In this document: positions 53,587-62,235 of the stretch, piece after piece
How positions within the stretch are numbered: the first letter of the stretch is position 1
Layout: the number at the start of each line of letters is the position of its first letter
NCBI GenBank assembly: GCA_027621405.1
Contig: JAQCBT010000011.1
Coordinates: forward strand, 100,808-164,807
Source of the DNA: Pseudomonadota bacterium
Lineage (GTDB): Bacteria > Pseudomonadota > Gammaproteobacteria > Pseudomonadales > Pseudohongiellaceae
Length of the DNA: 64,000 nucleotides
Direction of reading: 5' to 3'
Notes under the pieces: generated by a model
Database searches by the model: none
What the model was told of the DNA's origin: nothing
Seen by the model: the letters and a program-made list of their open reading frames with translations, nothing else
Position numbers and translations under genes: made by a program

Positions 53587-53756
53587 GGATTTCTCCTCAA
53601 ATTAACAGGTTTGCCGTTCGTCTCCGGCGGAAACTTTTGAACTGATCTCGTTGTCTGCCTTCAAGGCGCCTTCAAGACGATTCAGGAGGCCAAATTATCC
53701 AGCTTTTAGCTGGTATTGATAGGGTTACAACTCTGTGAAAAGTAACAAAGTTTGTC

Positions 53757-54209
53757 TTATGCGGAGAGGGAGACTTCGCTGGTAATCCGATAGGTATCGA
53801 TAAATTCCTGTGGCATGCGCACAGGCCTGCCATTTTCGAGATTGGTACAGACAAAATCACATTGGCCCCGGGTCAGGGTTTTTTGGGTCTGCACATTGAT
53901 GATCTGGAACTGCCGGCTCAGGCGCAGCTTGCCGTCCGCTTGTACGATCCAGGTGGCGGCCTGCAAGTGCTCTCCTTCATAGGCCGCCCCCAGCAATTTT
54001 ATCTGCAGATCCACTGCCGCCATGCCGCGTCCTATTTCCCGACAGCGTGCCTCGGATAGCCCCAAGGCCGAGGAGTGGGCAAACGCACAGTCGATCATCC
54101 ACTGCACATAGTTGTGGGTGGATACATGGCCGTAACCATCGATGTGTGAAGCGACGACTCTCACATCGATAACGAACGGATTACTGCGATCCCAACTTAT
54201 TACAGACAA
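53757..54209 (-). CDS. acyl-CoA thioesterase, 4HBT hotdog fold
   Basis: 150 residues. Hotdog-fold thioesterase of the YbgC/FadM-like group: RVVASHIDGYGHVSTHNYVQW carries the usual Asp-x-x-Gly-His-Val-x-x-x-x-Tyr pattern at the active site. Strands AVDLQIKLLGAAYEGEHL and ATWIVQADGKLRLSRQFQI complete the fold. Hydrolyses acyl-CoA thioesters in the cytosol; chain specificity unknown. Starts 12 bases after the DUF2059 stop on the same strand, so probably co-transcribed. Confidence 0.86.
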   Translation of the reverse strand: MSVISWDRSNPFVIDVRVVASHIDGYGHVSTHNYVQWMIDCAFAHSSALGLSEARCREIGRGMAAVDLQIKLLGAAYEGEHLQAATWIVQADGKLRLSRQFQIINVQTQKTLTRGQCDFVCTNLENGRPVRMPQEFIDTYRITSEVSLSA

Positions 54210-54221
54210 GTTAGCAATCCC

Positions 54222-54740
54222 TTAATCCAGCACGATACCTTCCGCCGCAAGACGTTGGGTAACCCGCCGCCCTACTATCGGACCAATGCCTATTCCCCAG
54301 TTCTGGCCCACCTGCATTGACTCCTGAGTCAACAGCGGCATCACTTCAACCGTCTTCTGGCCGATTGCGGTGTGGTAGAAAGCCAGCAGTTCTTCCACCT
54401 CTTGCAGGGTGAAGTACCTGGCATAGACCGGCACCATCTGGTCTTCGAAACTGCCGTTTGCCAGTTCCTCTCCAATTACCGTCATGACTTCTTGCTGGAT
54501 AATGTCGAAGGCGCGGGGCGGAATATCGGGATTGGTCTGGCGCAGGTTCTGGGTCATCTGCATGGAGATCGCATTGGCGAATTGTTCACCGATCTCCAGC
54601 GCACCAGTAGCTTCTATGAGCTGTCGAATAGCGCGATCCAATTCCGGGCCCACGTCGACTTCCTGCTTGAGCGTGGTCACCTGGGCTGCAGCCGGCAGCG
54701 CCAGGCAAATGAGTAGCATTCCGCGAAGCAAGGTCTTCAT
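54222..54740 (-). CDS. exported DUF2059 protein
   Basis: 172 residues with a Sec signal (cut near AAAQV). The DUF2059 pattern is seen in the C-terminal half: MVPVYARYFTLQEVEELLAFY and the following GQKTVEVMPLLTQESM. Helical periplasmic protein of unknown function. Second gene of a three-gene run (55351 to 53757) of unrelated small proteins on the minus strand. Confidence 0.88.
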   Translation of the reverse strand: MKTLLRGMLLICLALPAAAQVTTLKQEVDVGPELDRAIRQLIEATGALEIGEQFANAISMQMTQNLRQTNPDIPPRAFDIIQQEVMTVIGEELANGSFEDQMVPVYARYFTLQEVEELLAFYHTAIGQKTVEVMPLLTQESMQVGQNWGIGIGPIVGRRVTQRLAAEGIVLD

Positions 54741-54817
54741 TGAATCTCTCCTCAGGTTTAAGCTGGTGATTGCACAAACAGGCCCCAGCGGAGCCCATTG
54801 CCGTCAAATCAGGGCGG

Positions 54818-55351
54818 CTAGTTCCAGTCGTTGGCGAATTCGATGGCCCGGGCCTTTATGTCGGCATATTGCCGGGCGCAGTCAGGTGGTCCGAGGGTCG
54901 CCAGATAGGCATCGATTGGCCCCTTCACTGCAGGGGTCGTATCTCGTGCTTCCCACCAGGCGCGTCCGGCGGGCATGGAGAAGATAAAGCTGAACCGGGA
55001 TTCCAGCAGGTTAGGCTGCCAGGCGTCCACAGGATAGAGCCCGTTCTCCAGCAAACGCATGCGGCTTATGGACTCCATGGTTTCATTGAAGATGAAATTG
55101 AGGACGATGTGGTCTTCCGTGGTCAATTCCTCCGCATTTTCACAAGCCTTGGCCAGGATCACCGAGGGGTTTTCTCCAGCAAAGGACACCGTTGTTGCAC
55201 GATTGGCAATGGTGCCCTCACTGAACATCTCCAGCATCACAAGTTCCCGGTTCTGCTGGAGTTCCCATAACACGAAGACAACACCCACCACCACCGCCAT
55301 GGTGGTAAACAGGTGCATCAGGGTGTTGACCTGTGTGTCATTGAGCTTCAT
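54818..55351 (-). CDS. membrane-anchored protein of unknown function
   Basis: 177 residues. One N-terminal membrane segment (LFTTMAVVVGVVFVLWELQQ) anchors a predominantly helical domain with LNFIFNETMESISRMR and GRAWWEARD. No family recognised. It starts 23 bases after the PQQ alcohol dehydrogenase stop on the same strand and could be its operon partner, though nothing in the sequence suggests a redox role. Confidence 0.68.
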   Translation of the reverse strand: MKLNDTQVNTLMHLFTTMAVVVGVVFVLWELQQNRELVMLEMFSEGTIANRATTVSFAGENPSVILAKACENAEELTTEDHIVLNFIFNETMESISRMRLLENGLYPVDAWQPNLLESRFSFIFSMPAGRAWWEARDTTPAVKGPIDAYLATLGPPDCARQYADIKARAIEFANDWN

Positions 55352-55374
55352 CTGATATCGCTATTCCCTTGTCG

Positions 55375-57024
55375 CTAGTCTTTCAGAGCAAAGTTGAACA
55401 GGCTGTTGCCCGAAATAATGGAGACGTACTGCACACCATCCACCATGTATGTTACCGGGGCCATTACAATCTGCCCGCCAAGGTTCTTGTGATACAACAA
55501 TTCACCGGTGCGAGCATCCAGCACATGGAAGTAGCCCTCCCTGCCACCGGTGATGAGCAGGTCGCTGGCGGTGGTCAGCATACCACTGTCGCTCACATCG
55601 TATTGCTCGAACTCCCAGACTTCCTCACCGGTATTGGGGTCCATGGCCTTCAGCGAGGCATGGCCCACTTCATTGGTCCAGTTGTTCACAGGATTAGTAC
55701 GACCGATTCCGATAGTTGGAGCACCCTGGGTAGGTGCCAGTACGCTGAAGCCACCGCCGAGGAAGGCCCGGCCCGGCTCATACTCCTGCTCTTCCGAGTA
55801 GTAGATCGTGGCATAGTCTTCCCAGGCACTGAAGTAAAACAGGCCGGTACGCGGGCTATAAGAGGGAGGATACCAATTGGTACCACCCTGGTTGCCCGGG
55901 TAAGTGGGCATGCCGTCGGGCTGTGGTGTTGGAATGGGACGACAGTTCTCATCCAGGCCACTGCTCCAGTTCACTCGCACATAGGGCTCACCCACCAGGC
56001 ATTCGCCAGTGGTGCGATCCAGCACATAGAAGTAGCCGTTGCGATTGGCCCACATCATGGCCTTCGTTGGTGTACCGTTCCAATTGATGTCGGCAAGCAA
56101 GGGAACCTGCACCGAGTCGTAGTCATAGCCATCGTTGGGGGTGAACTGGAAATACCATTTCAGTTCTCCGGTATCCGCATCCAGCGCGATGACAGAATCG
56201 GAGTAGAGATTGTCTCCAGGGCGCTGACCGGCATTCCAGTCGGGGCCTGGATTGCCGACCCCCCAGAAGGTCAAGTTCTGTTCCGGGTCGAAGGAACCGG
56301 TAATCCACACCGGTGCACCGCCATACATCCAATCATCATCTTGCCAGGTGTCGTGACCAAACTCGCCCGGTCCAGGGATCGTATAGGTCCTCCAGACTTC
56401 CTCACCGGACTCGGCATCGAAGGCCGCCACGTATCCCCGTATACCGAACTCACCACCGCCGACGCCGACGATGATCTTGTCCTTTACCGCCAGCGGCGCC
56501 ATGGTGACTGAGTAGGCCAGCCCCACGTCACCCACCTCAGCATTCCACAACAGCTCCCCGTTAATTCGGTCCAGTGCGACAAGCCGCGCATCCAGGGTAC
56601 CCATGTATACCTTGTCATCCAGCACCGCGACTCCGCGGTTGTTGGCGCCACAGCAGACCCGAGATCGCTCGTCAGGTGTATGCACATACTTCCAGAACAC
56701 GCGACCGGTAATCGCATCTACTGCCATCACGCTGTTGGGGCGCTCAGTGACATACATGATGCCATCCACCACTATGGGATTCGATTGCCAGGCGCCGAAT
56801 ACCTGGTTCTGCAACACCCACTTCAGTTCCAGGTCGCCCACATTATCGCGCGTGATCTGGTCCAGCTGGCTGTAACGCTGGCTCATGTAACTGCCGTTGT
56901 AGGTCAGCCAGTTATGCGGCTCCTGCTCCGCATTGAGGATCCTTTCATAGGGAATCTGGGCCAGGATTACCGAGCTTGCCAGGCAAAAGCTGACCAGGGA
57001 TGCCAGACGACTAATCATTCTCAT
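55375..57024 (-). CDS. PQQ-dependent alcohol dehydrogenase with lanthanide-type metal site
   Basis: 549 residues. Sec signal cut near VILAQ. Eight-bladed quinoprotein alcohol dehydrogenase. Family features: the vicinal disulphide Cys124-Cys125 (SRVCCGANNRG), metal ligands Glu192 (GGGEFGIRG) and Asn258 (VGNPGPDWN), and catalytic Asp301 in NDGYDYDSVQ. The residue two positions on is Asp303. In XoxF and PedH an Asp here supplies the extra lanthanide ligand, where calcium enzymes have Ala or Ser. So lanthanide dependence is predicted. The start overlaps the stop of a dihaem cytochrome gene by 4 bases. Substrate is probably a primary alcohol or aldehyde. Confidence 0.9.
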   Translation of the reverse strand: MRMISRLASLVSFCLASSVILAQIPYERILNAEQEPHNWLTYNGSYMSQRYSQLDQITRDNVGDLELKWVLQNQVFGAWQSNPIVVDGIMYVTERPNSVMAVDAITGRVFWKYVHTPDERSRVCCGANNRGVAVLDDKVYMGTLDARLVALDRINGELLWNAEVGDVGLAYSVTMAPLAVKDKIIVGVGGGEFGIRGYVAAFDAESGEEVWRTYTIPGPGEFGHDTWQDDDWMYGGAPVWITGSFDPEQNLTFWGVGNPGPDWNAGQRPGDNLYSDSVIALDADTGELKWYFQFTPNDGYDYDSVQVPLLADINWNGTPTKAMMWANRNGYFYVLDRTTGECLVGEPYVRVNWSSGLDENCRPIPTPQPDGMPTYPGNQGGTNWYPPSYSPRTGLFYFSAWEDYATIYYSEEQEYEPGRAFLGGGFSVLAPTQGAPTIGIGRTNPVNNWTNEVGHASLKAMDPNTGEEVWEFEQYDVSDSGMLTTASDLLITGGREGYFHVLDARTGELLYHKNLGGQIVMAPVTYMVDGVQYVSIISGNSLFNFALKD

Positions 57025-57821
57025 TGTGCTGCTCCTTGCCCATCGAGGGTAAGCAAATAGGCCACCACATCTGCCACCTCATCTGCATTAAGATTCGTCG
57101 GCGACTTGCTGGGCAGTTCGCTGATTTCGTAGGTAACCAGTTCTTCTTTTATCAGGGAACGCAATCGCTCCTGGGAATCGATGACTTGTACGGTGTAAGT
57201 ATCTTCATTGAGGCGACGCCCGGTAATGGTCTCCTCGTTCCGGGTCACTATCCGCACGGGCCTGTTGATAGGCAGGATAGCCGCCGCCGGATCCAGCAGA
57301 TTCAATTGCAGGCTGGCAGGGGTTCGCTTAACCCCGATGGAACTGAGATCTGGTGCAGTGCGAGGACCGACTCCATTGACCCGATGACACTGGGAGCATT
57401 CCCCCCTGCCATTGAACAGGGCTTCTCCGCGCTCTGCATTACCGATACGCACGGCCACACCATCGGGATCGAAACCCGCCCGGATGTAGGCGATGACACC
57501 ACTCAGCTCTGCTTCCCGCAGGTTAAAGGCTGGCATCTGGCCCTGTGCTCGTCCCTCGGTGATCACGCTGCGCAGATCTTCATCAGACTGGGCCGTACGA
57601 AACTGGCCGCGGCGCAAGTTTATGCCGCTCACCAGGTCGCCCTGGGGACCATGACAGAGGGCGCATTCCCGGGAGTAAATCCGCAGCCCGGCCTGAATAG
57701 CCTCGGAGGTGTATTGGTGATCTCCCAATTCCTGGGCTATCAATTGACTCACTGGGAACAGGCCCAGCAGCAATACCAGGGCGTAATGGCGTGCCCTGCG
57801 GTGTTGAAAGATGTGGCTCAT
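57021..57821 (-). CDS. exported dihaem cytochrome c
   Basis: 266 residues with a Sec signal (cut near LIAQE). Two haem c motifs: CALCHGPQGDL in the N-terminal domain and CSQCHRVNGVGPRTAPDL in the second, the latter of the type often paired with PQQ alcohol dehydrogenases. Methionine ligands probably include the Met of GQMPAFN. The C-terminal region (ITGRRLNEDTYTVQVID) is a haem-domain extension seen in such proteins. It overlaps the PQQ alcohol dehydrogenase by 4 bases and comes first on the transcript; it is the likely electron acceptor of that enzyme. Confidence 0.92.
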   Translation of the reverse strand: MSHIFQHRRARHYALVLLLGLFPVSQLIAQELGDHQYTSEAIQAGLRIYSRECALCHGPQGDLVSGINLRRGQFRTAQSDEDLRSVITEGRAQGQMPAFNLREAELSGVIAYIRAGFDPDGVAVRIGNAERGEALFNGRGECSQCHRVNGVGPRTAPDLSSIGVKRTPASLQLNLLDPAAAILPINRPVRIVTRNEETITGRRLNEDTYTVQVIDSQERLRSLIKEELVTYEISELPSKSPTNLNADEVADVVAYLLTLDGQGAAQ

Positions 57822-58069
57822 GGCTTCGTGTCAGTCCCGTCGGTGCTTTTGAATGATTCTGGTGAGAGGTGAGGATATAGCGCCACACACACAGGCGCAA
57901 CGTGCGGCCCCTCGAAGGCTGGATCACCTCGATTTCGGCAATCTCAGGCTGGTTTGCCTGCCCCTGACACTTTGCTATATTGGAGGCGTATCCGGGAACG
58001 CCCAAGTGCGCCCAAATGCCCGAATCAAGCCTTCTAACAAGAAGAACCAATAAATCAGAGGACACGATC

Positions 58070-58993
58070 ATGACCCTGTCTAGAGAACGCGTTGTATGGA
58101 CACCAGGCCTGTTGGCCGCCCTGGTGATTAGCCTGTTGCTATTCCCGGGAGTTACACAGGCGCAGGACAACAGTGAGGGCCGTTATCGCCCCGAAGGCCG
58201 GATGATTGGCCTGGCGGCCGGGCGGGAATTCGACGAGCGGCTCTATGAGGTCAGAACCTATGATGCGAGCCCCAGCAGTGATGCCTTCGCCAGCGCCATG
58301 GTCTTTTATCCCCTGACCCTGAGTTTCGACATTCCCAATGGAGCGGTTGCCTTTGTGCCCGGCTACCAGGGAACGCCAGCCAACTACGAATGGTGGGGCC
58401 CCGCCCTGGCATCACTGGGCTACTCGGTGTTCATACTGGAAACCAACACGACAACGGACAGCCTAGCACAACGCGCCGACGCCCTGATTGCTGCCGTGGA
58501 TTTCATCAAGTCAGAGAATGCTAACCCGAACTCCCCTGTTAACAACAAGATGGACCTGGAGAAGATCGCCATCATGGGACACTCCCTGGGTGGCGGCGCC
58601 ACCCTGGCTGCCGCGGCGAATCTTGGTGACGAGATCGCTGCGGCGATTCCGCTGGCACTTTACTGCTGCGAACTGGGCCAGTCTTTCAGCGGTGACTACA
58701 GCGGTATTACCGCACCCACACTGGTAATTGCCGCCGCCCAGGACGAGATAGCCCCGGTGGGACAGCACGCCAAACTGGTCTATGACAGCATCGGTGGCGA
58801 CAAGATCTACATGGAAATGGCCGAGGGCGACCATATGCTGGTCACCAATGCAGGTGCCGACAAGGAAACCCTGGGACGTTACGTGCTGGCCTTCCTCAAG
58901 GCCAAACTGGACGACAATGACTACCTGGCAGAATTCATCGCCGAACCGGATGCCAATGACGCTGGCAAGTTTTCCCGTTACCTGGTGGAATAG
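58070..58993 (+). CDS. exported PETase/cutinase-like polyesterase-family hydrolase
   Basis: 307 residues from ATG 58070 (AGAGG upstream); the frame extends to 57980 without a signal there. Sec signal ends near VTQAQD. Alpha/beta hydrolase close in layout to bacterial cutinases and PETase: FVPGYQGTPANYEWWGPALAS (oxyanion and WWG motif, 95-114), ILETNTTTDSLAQR, nucleophile Ser172 in MGHSLGGGATLAAA, Asp225 in AAQDEIAPV and His255 in EGDHMLVTN. The serine motif is GHSLG rather than GWSMG. The cysteine pair Cys199-Cys200 (LYCCELG) sits in place of the PETase Trp-loop. Ester hydrolase; polymer activity is only inferred. Followed by a terminator. Confidence 0.86.
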   Translation: MTLSRERVVWTPGLLAALVISLLLFPGVTQAQDNSEGRYRPEGRMIGLAAGREFDERLYEVRTYDASPSSDAFASAMVFYPLTLSFDIPNGAVAFVPGYQGTPANYEWWGPALASLGYSVFILETNTTTDSLAQRADALIAAVDFIKSENANPNSPVNNKMDLEKIAIMGHSLGGGATLAAAANLGDEIAAAIPLALYCCELGQSFSGDYSGITAPTLVIAAAQDEIAPVGQHAKLVYDSIGGDKIYMEMAEGDHMLVTNAGADKETLGRYVLAFLKAKLDDNDYLAEFIAEPDANDAGKFSRYLVE

Positions 58994-59027
58994 ACCAGGG
59001 TCGAAAACACAAACGAAACCCTAACAG

Positions 59028-59053
59028 GAAAGGGCAGCCCAGGCTGCCCTTTC
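59028..59053. terminator. intrinsic terminator / convergent hairpin
   Basis: GAAAGGGCAGCC (59028-59039) / GGCTGCCCTTTC (59042-59053), perfect 12-bp stem with a 2-base loop. Short T-run built into the stem, then CTCGTTTCC. Lies between the esterase and the glycosyltransferase stop. Confidence 0.75.
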
Positions 59054-59123
59054 TCGTTTCCGAAGTTGATTAGCTGACAAGGAATCTCTGATTTATTCTT
59101 CTGGCAGCTTACAAGGCGCCAAT

Positions 59124-59888
59124 TCAGTGCTTTTTCCGGCCCTTGTTCATCTCATACAACTTCGCATACTTCATGAAGGTGTAGAACGCGGCGTTCATAC
59201 TGGTGAGGAGCCCATCCACACCATCGAGAAAATGGCCCTTGAAGAAATACACCTGGATGAAGGTGAAGGGGAAGATCAACACCAGGGTAATCACAGAAGC
59301 GCGGTTACCATTTTCATGCTTGTCTTCGGCCTTGGCCTGGCTGTACTTGTTGGCCTTGTCGACCCGCTGGGAATAGGTGAGGTTTTCATAGTGCTCTATG
59401 GTGGCATCGGTCGTGCCGATCTCGCCCGTAATGGTGATGCTCTCATGGACCCTGCGGGGCTCGTAATGACCTGCGCTCTTCCTGAACAGTCGCACCAGGC
59501 GATCATCCCTGCCGAAGTGCCGAGGGCGGGTTCCCCAGCGATACAGGGTTCGATTGGATTCCAGCGCCACCACCCTGTTCTCGGCTATGGTCTTCTTCAT
59601 CGCCTCGATATAGTCATCCGTGATGACTTCATCGGCATCTATATTGAGCACCCATTCGTTGCTGCACAGGCTCAGGGCATGGGCTTTCTGCGCACTGAAA
59701 CCGGGCCACTGATTGAATGAAGCCTTGACGTTTTCGTAGTGCTGGGCGATCTCCACTGTGCCATCGGTGCTGCCACTGTCCACCAGGATAACCTCGTCGA
59801 ACTCGACCAGCCGATCGAGACAGCGACCGATGTTCTCGGCTTCGTTGAGCGTAATGATGTAGGCACTGACAGGTATCTTTTCGTACAT
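59124..59888 (-). CDS. family 2 glycosyltransferase, LPS-core WaaE/LgtF-like
   Basis: 254 residues from ATG 59888; the longer frame overlaps the heptosyltransferase. GT-A fold inverting transferase: SAYIITLNEAENIGRCLDRL, VDSGSTDGTVEIA, WPGFSAQKAHAL and the metal-binding DAD in LNIDADEVITDDY (84-86). A C-terminal hydrophobic stretch (ITLVLIFPFTFIQVYFF) provides a membrane contact. Matches the WaaE/LgtF group, which adds glucose to heptose I of the LPS inner core. Acts on the cytoplasmic face with nucleotide sugar. It follows the heptosyltransferase by 20 bases. Confidence 0.9.
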   Translation of the reverse strand: MYEKIPVSAYIITLNEAENIGRCLDRLVEFDEVILVDSGSTDGTVEIAQHYENVKASFNQWPGFSAQKAHALSLCSNEWVLNIDADEVITDDYIEAMKKTIAENRVVALESNRTLYRWGTRPRHFGRDDRLVRLFRKSAGHYEPRRVHESITITGEIGTTDATIEHYENLTYSQRVDKANKYSQAKAEDKHENGNRASVITLVLIFPFTFIQVYFFKGHFLDGVDGLLTSMNAAFYTFMKYAKLYEMNKGRKKH

Positions 59889-59908
59889 GGGAGAATCGCT
59901 TCCGGAAC

Positions 59909-60946
59909 TCAGGGCACCAATTTCTGCACGGCAGCTATGATTGCCGACGGCCGCAGTGACTGCAAGCATCGATAGCCATAATCGCAGTCAAAGGCATCAC
60001 ATTGACTGCCACAGGGCTCGGTACCGCGAAGCATCGTACTGTTGTCGCCCAGTGGTGCCCAGATCGCCTCCTTGCTGGGGCCGAACAAGGCGAACACTGG
60101 CAAGCCGGTCGAGGCAGCGAGATGCATGGGACCGCTGTCGCTGCCTATAAAGAATCTGCATTGTCTGTACAGGGCTATGAGTTCAACAAAACTCAATTGA
60201 TTACAGAGGTTGATGGCCTGCCGTTCTAACTTTCCCTCTATGGCATCAATGATGCTTTGGTCCATCCCGCCTGCCCCTACCCACACCACCTGCAGCCCTC
60301 TCTCTTCGAGTCCACGCACCAGTTCAACGAAGTAATCATGTGACCACAGTTTGTAGGGCACACTGGCACCGGGATGAATCGCGACCAGCGGTTTTTGGTC
60401 TCTCCACTCACCCAGCTTGTCGGCTATGGCGGCAGCGCTGCTTGTATCATCAGCATAGGGCAAATGGCTGGAAGGGGTAGAGCCATTTACATAGTCAGCC
60501 ACGATTTCACCGAAGGCATTGAAGCGGTGATTCTCATAGTTGAGATCGAGAATGTCGGTATAGAAGCGCTCTGCCCGTTTTCCGCTGGGACCTACCCGGC
60601 GCTTGCAGCCGCTAAGTCGGGCCAGCACGCCGGTGAAGCGCTCTCCTTCCAGGTCCAGAATGGTATCGGCACCACTGCTGCGCAGCGCCCTCAGGAAACG
60701 CCAGTAGCTACTAAGCCGGGTGAAAAACTTCTGGTCACTGGCGATCTGTTTGCGAGGATAGAGAAGCAGCTTCGACTCCCCGGGCAGAACGAGTTTCGCC
60801 ATCCCCTCAAACTGCGCATCCAACACCACCAGGGAATCGGGATAGCGCTCCAGCACCTGCAGTACCCAGGGCAAACCCAGGACGAAGTTTCCCAGGTAGT
60901 GAGTCGGGAATAGCAGGATGGGGGATTTGGTATGGTTGACTGGCAT
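59909..60946 (-). CDS. family 9 glycosyltransferase (ADP-heptose:LPS heptosyltransferase)
   Basis: 345 residues from ATG 60946, with AGAGA just upstream; a GTG at 60973 gives a longer leader. GT-B fold, family GT9. Conserved motifs: LFPTHYLGNFVLGLPWVLQ at the N-terminus, HPGASVPYKLWSHDYF (the ADP-heptose binding strand), and FIGSDSGPMHLAASTGLPVFALFGPS. Transfers heptose onto the LPS inner core at the inner face of the cytoplasmic membrane. Four cysteines near the C-terminus (CGSQCDAFDC and CLQSL) are a common feature. Operon with the WaaE-like gene. Confidence 0.92.
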   Translation of the reverse strand: MPVNHTKSPILLFPTHYLGNFVLGLPWVLQVLERYPDSLVVLDAQFEGMAKLVLPGESKLLLYPRKQIASDQKFFTRLSSYWRFLRALRSSGADTILDLEGERFTGVLARLSGCKRRVGPSGKRAERFYTDILDLNYENHRFNAFGEIVADYVNGSTPSSHLPYADDTSSAAAIADKLGEWRDQKPLVAIHPGASVPYKLWSHDYFVELVRGLEERGLQVVWVGAGGMDQSIIDAIEGKLERQAINLCNQLSFVELIALYRQCRFFIGSDSGPMHLAASTGLPVFALFGPSKEAIWAPLGDNSTMLRGTEPCGSQCDAFDCDYGYRCLQSLRPSAIIAAVQKLVP

Positions 60947-61143
60947 TGTCTCTAAAATCACTCGTGAAACCACAAGGTCAGTAATTGAACGTACTAAAAG
61001 ACTAAGCCCAAACCCGTAAATTCAAAAACGGTATATACCGCCTCAGCAAACTGTGAACCCGGTTGCACTCGCCATCGTCGCAGTGACTTACCCTTAATGC
61101 ATTGTCGTTCAACATTTATCGACCCGAGAAGGCGTGACCGAAG

Positions 61144-61386
61144 ATGCAAATCAGACCCGTAATGCTCAATCCCGGCCTGCAAGGCATTCAGCGTGCAAAC
61201 CAGGGCATCAGCAACGCTGCTACCGCAATCGTGCAACAGACCGCCTTTATTGGGCAGCGCGGCGCCAGCGAACTGGCCGCCCCGCTGCTGGCTTTGAAAA
61301 CCAACACGCTGTTATTCCAGGCATCCGGCAAGATTCTGGAAATCGAAAGCGAGAATGCCGGCCATCTCATCGATGTACTGCTGTGA
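61144..61386 (+). CDS. small protein resembling a flagellar rod/hook tail peptide
   Basis: 80 residues. No signal or membrane segment. The C-terminal part NTLLFQASGKILEIESENAGHLIDVLL-like region reads as the helical tail of flagellar basal-body rod/hook proteins (polar, heptad-like, with the NxxxxxAxxK pattern), and the N-terminal GIQRANQGISNAATAI also fits that fold. No other flagellar gene is in the window. Its stop lies 20 bases inside the end of the oppositely oriented hydrolase gene. Low-complexity bias makes spurious coding possible. Confidence 0.55.
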   Translation: MQIRPVMLNPGLQGIQRANQGISNAATAIVQQTAFIGQRGASELAAPLLALKTNTLLFQASGKILEIESENAGHLIDVLL

Positions 61387-62149
61387 GTGCCTGCAACAGG
61401 AAATCCAGTACTTGCTCGATTACAGCTCGCGCCTGAGCAGAATCATCCATAACATCGAAGGCGTGCACGCCGTTGTCATAGCGCAGCAGCTCTGCCCCGT
61501 TTCCCTGTTCTGACCTACGCTGCATAAAGTAATCGATGCTGGCGTTGACCCCGGGAAACTCATCCTTGCCGGCCTGCACTACCAGCATCCGGGACTCGCT
61601 TGCCAGGAGCCTGTCACTGAGTTCTGGATTGGCAAAGCGAAATTGCCCAGCCGCCCTGCTGACGAATTTATCGTCTTCTGGCTCCATCATAAACCCGTAG
61701 AGCAAGGCAGCGGCGGCCAGATCTGGTGACTGCTCGAGCACGGCCAGTGCGGTGGGCACATTGCCAGAACAGGACCACAGACCAATGCGGCTGGAATCCA
61801 GGCCCAGGGAATCGGCGTTTAACTTCAGGTAATCCAGCAAAACACAGGTATCGGCCACCGGATCATCGGCCTGCAGGGTGACTGCACTGAGGCCGGAAGC
61901 TGCAAGCAGGCGGGCCCAGCTGGTGACCGGCGGCGTATCCTTCCAGGAACTGCTGAAAATCTGCCGGAAACCGGTATCGGGAAAACCACAGACCAGGACC
62001 ACACAGGGCCTGGGCCCGGCTCCAGTCCCGTGGTAGAGGTCGAAGCCGTGGCTGGAATCGTAGGAAAGCTGTTCAATTCGGCCATCGTAGGGCCGCTGCA
62101 GGACCACTTCCCGGCTGAATGGGGATTCGGTTTTTGTGCTGTCGTTCAA
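61367..62149 (-). CDS. alpha/beta hydrolase, dienelactone-hydrolase-like
   Basis: 260 residues, cytosolic. Core motifs: CVVLVCGFPDTGFRQIF near the oxyanion site, GLWSCSGNVPTALAV, where the nucleophile-elbow pattern is shifted (Ser or Cys as nucleophile), VVQAGKDEFPGVN with the acid, and GVHAFDVMDD with the His. Resembles dienelactone hydrolase family and peptidase-like hydrolases. Start is TTG 62149 with GGAG 8 bases upstream. Transcription appears to begin at a promoter about 80 bases upstream, with a terminator-like hairpin in the leader. Confidence 0.8.
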   Translation of the reverse strand: MNDSTKTESPFSREVVLQRPYDGRIEQLSYDSSHGFDLYHGTGAGPRPCVVLVCGFPDTGFRQIFSSSWKDTPPVTSWARLLAASGLSAVTLQADDPVADTCVLLDYLKLNADSLGLDSSRIGLWSCSGNVPTALAVLEQSPDLAAAALLYGFMMEPEDDKFVSRAAGQFRFANPELSDRLLASESRMLVVQAGKDEFPGVNASIDYFMQRRSEQGNGAELLRYDNGVHAFDVMDDSAQARAVIEQVLDFLLQALTAVHR

Positions 62150-62187
62150 GGTTGGTCTCCTGATAAGAAATTATGCTCTGGAAACCA

Positions 62188-62219
62188 AATAAAAACCCCC
62201 GCTGCACAGGCAGCGGGGG
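62188..62219 (-). terminator. promoter-proximal intrinsic terminator (possible attenuator)
   Basis: Perfect 10-bp stem (62196-62205 CCCCCGCTGC with 62210-62219) and 4-base loop, followed on the minus strand by TTTTTATTT. It sits about 10 bases after the predicted start site and about 40 bases before the hydrolase start. No minus-strand gene lies upstream to need it, so attenuation or a short RNA is suggested. Confidence 0.8.
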
Positions 62220-62235
62220 TCCAAAATAGGCGTTC

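Noticed and set aside
55369..56511. Long plus-strand frame opposite the PQQ alcohol dehydrogenase
   Set aside because: The minus-strand gene has complete PQQ-ADH motifs; this frame is a GC-bias shadow.
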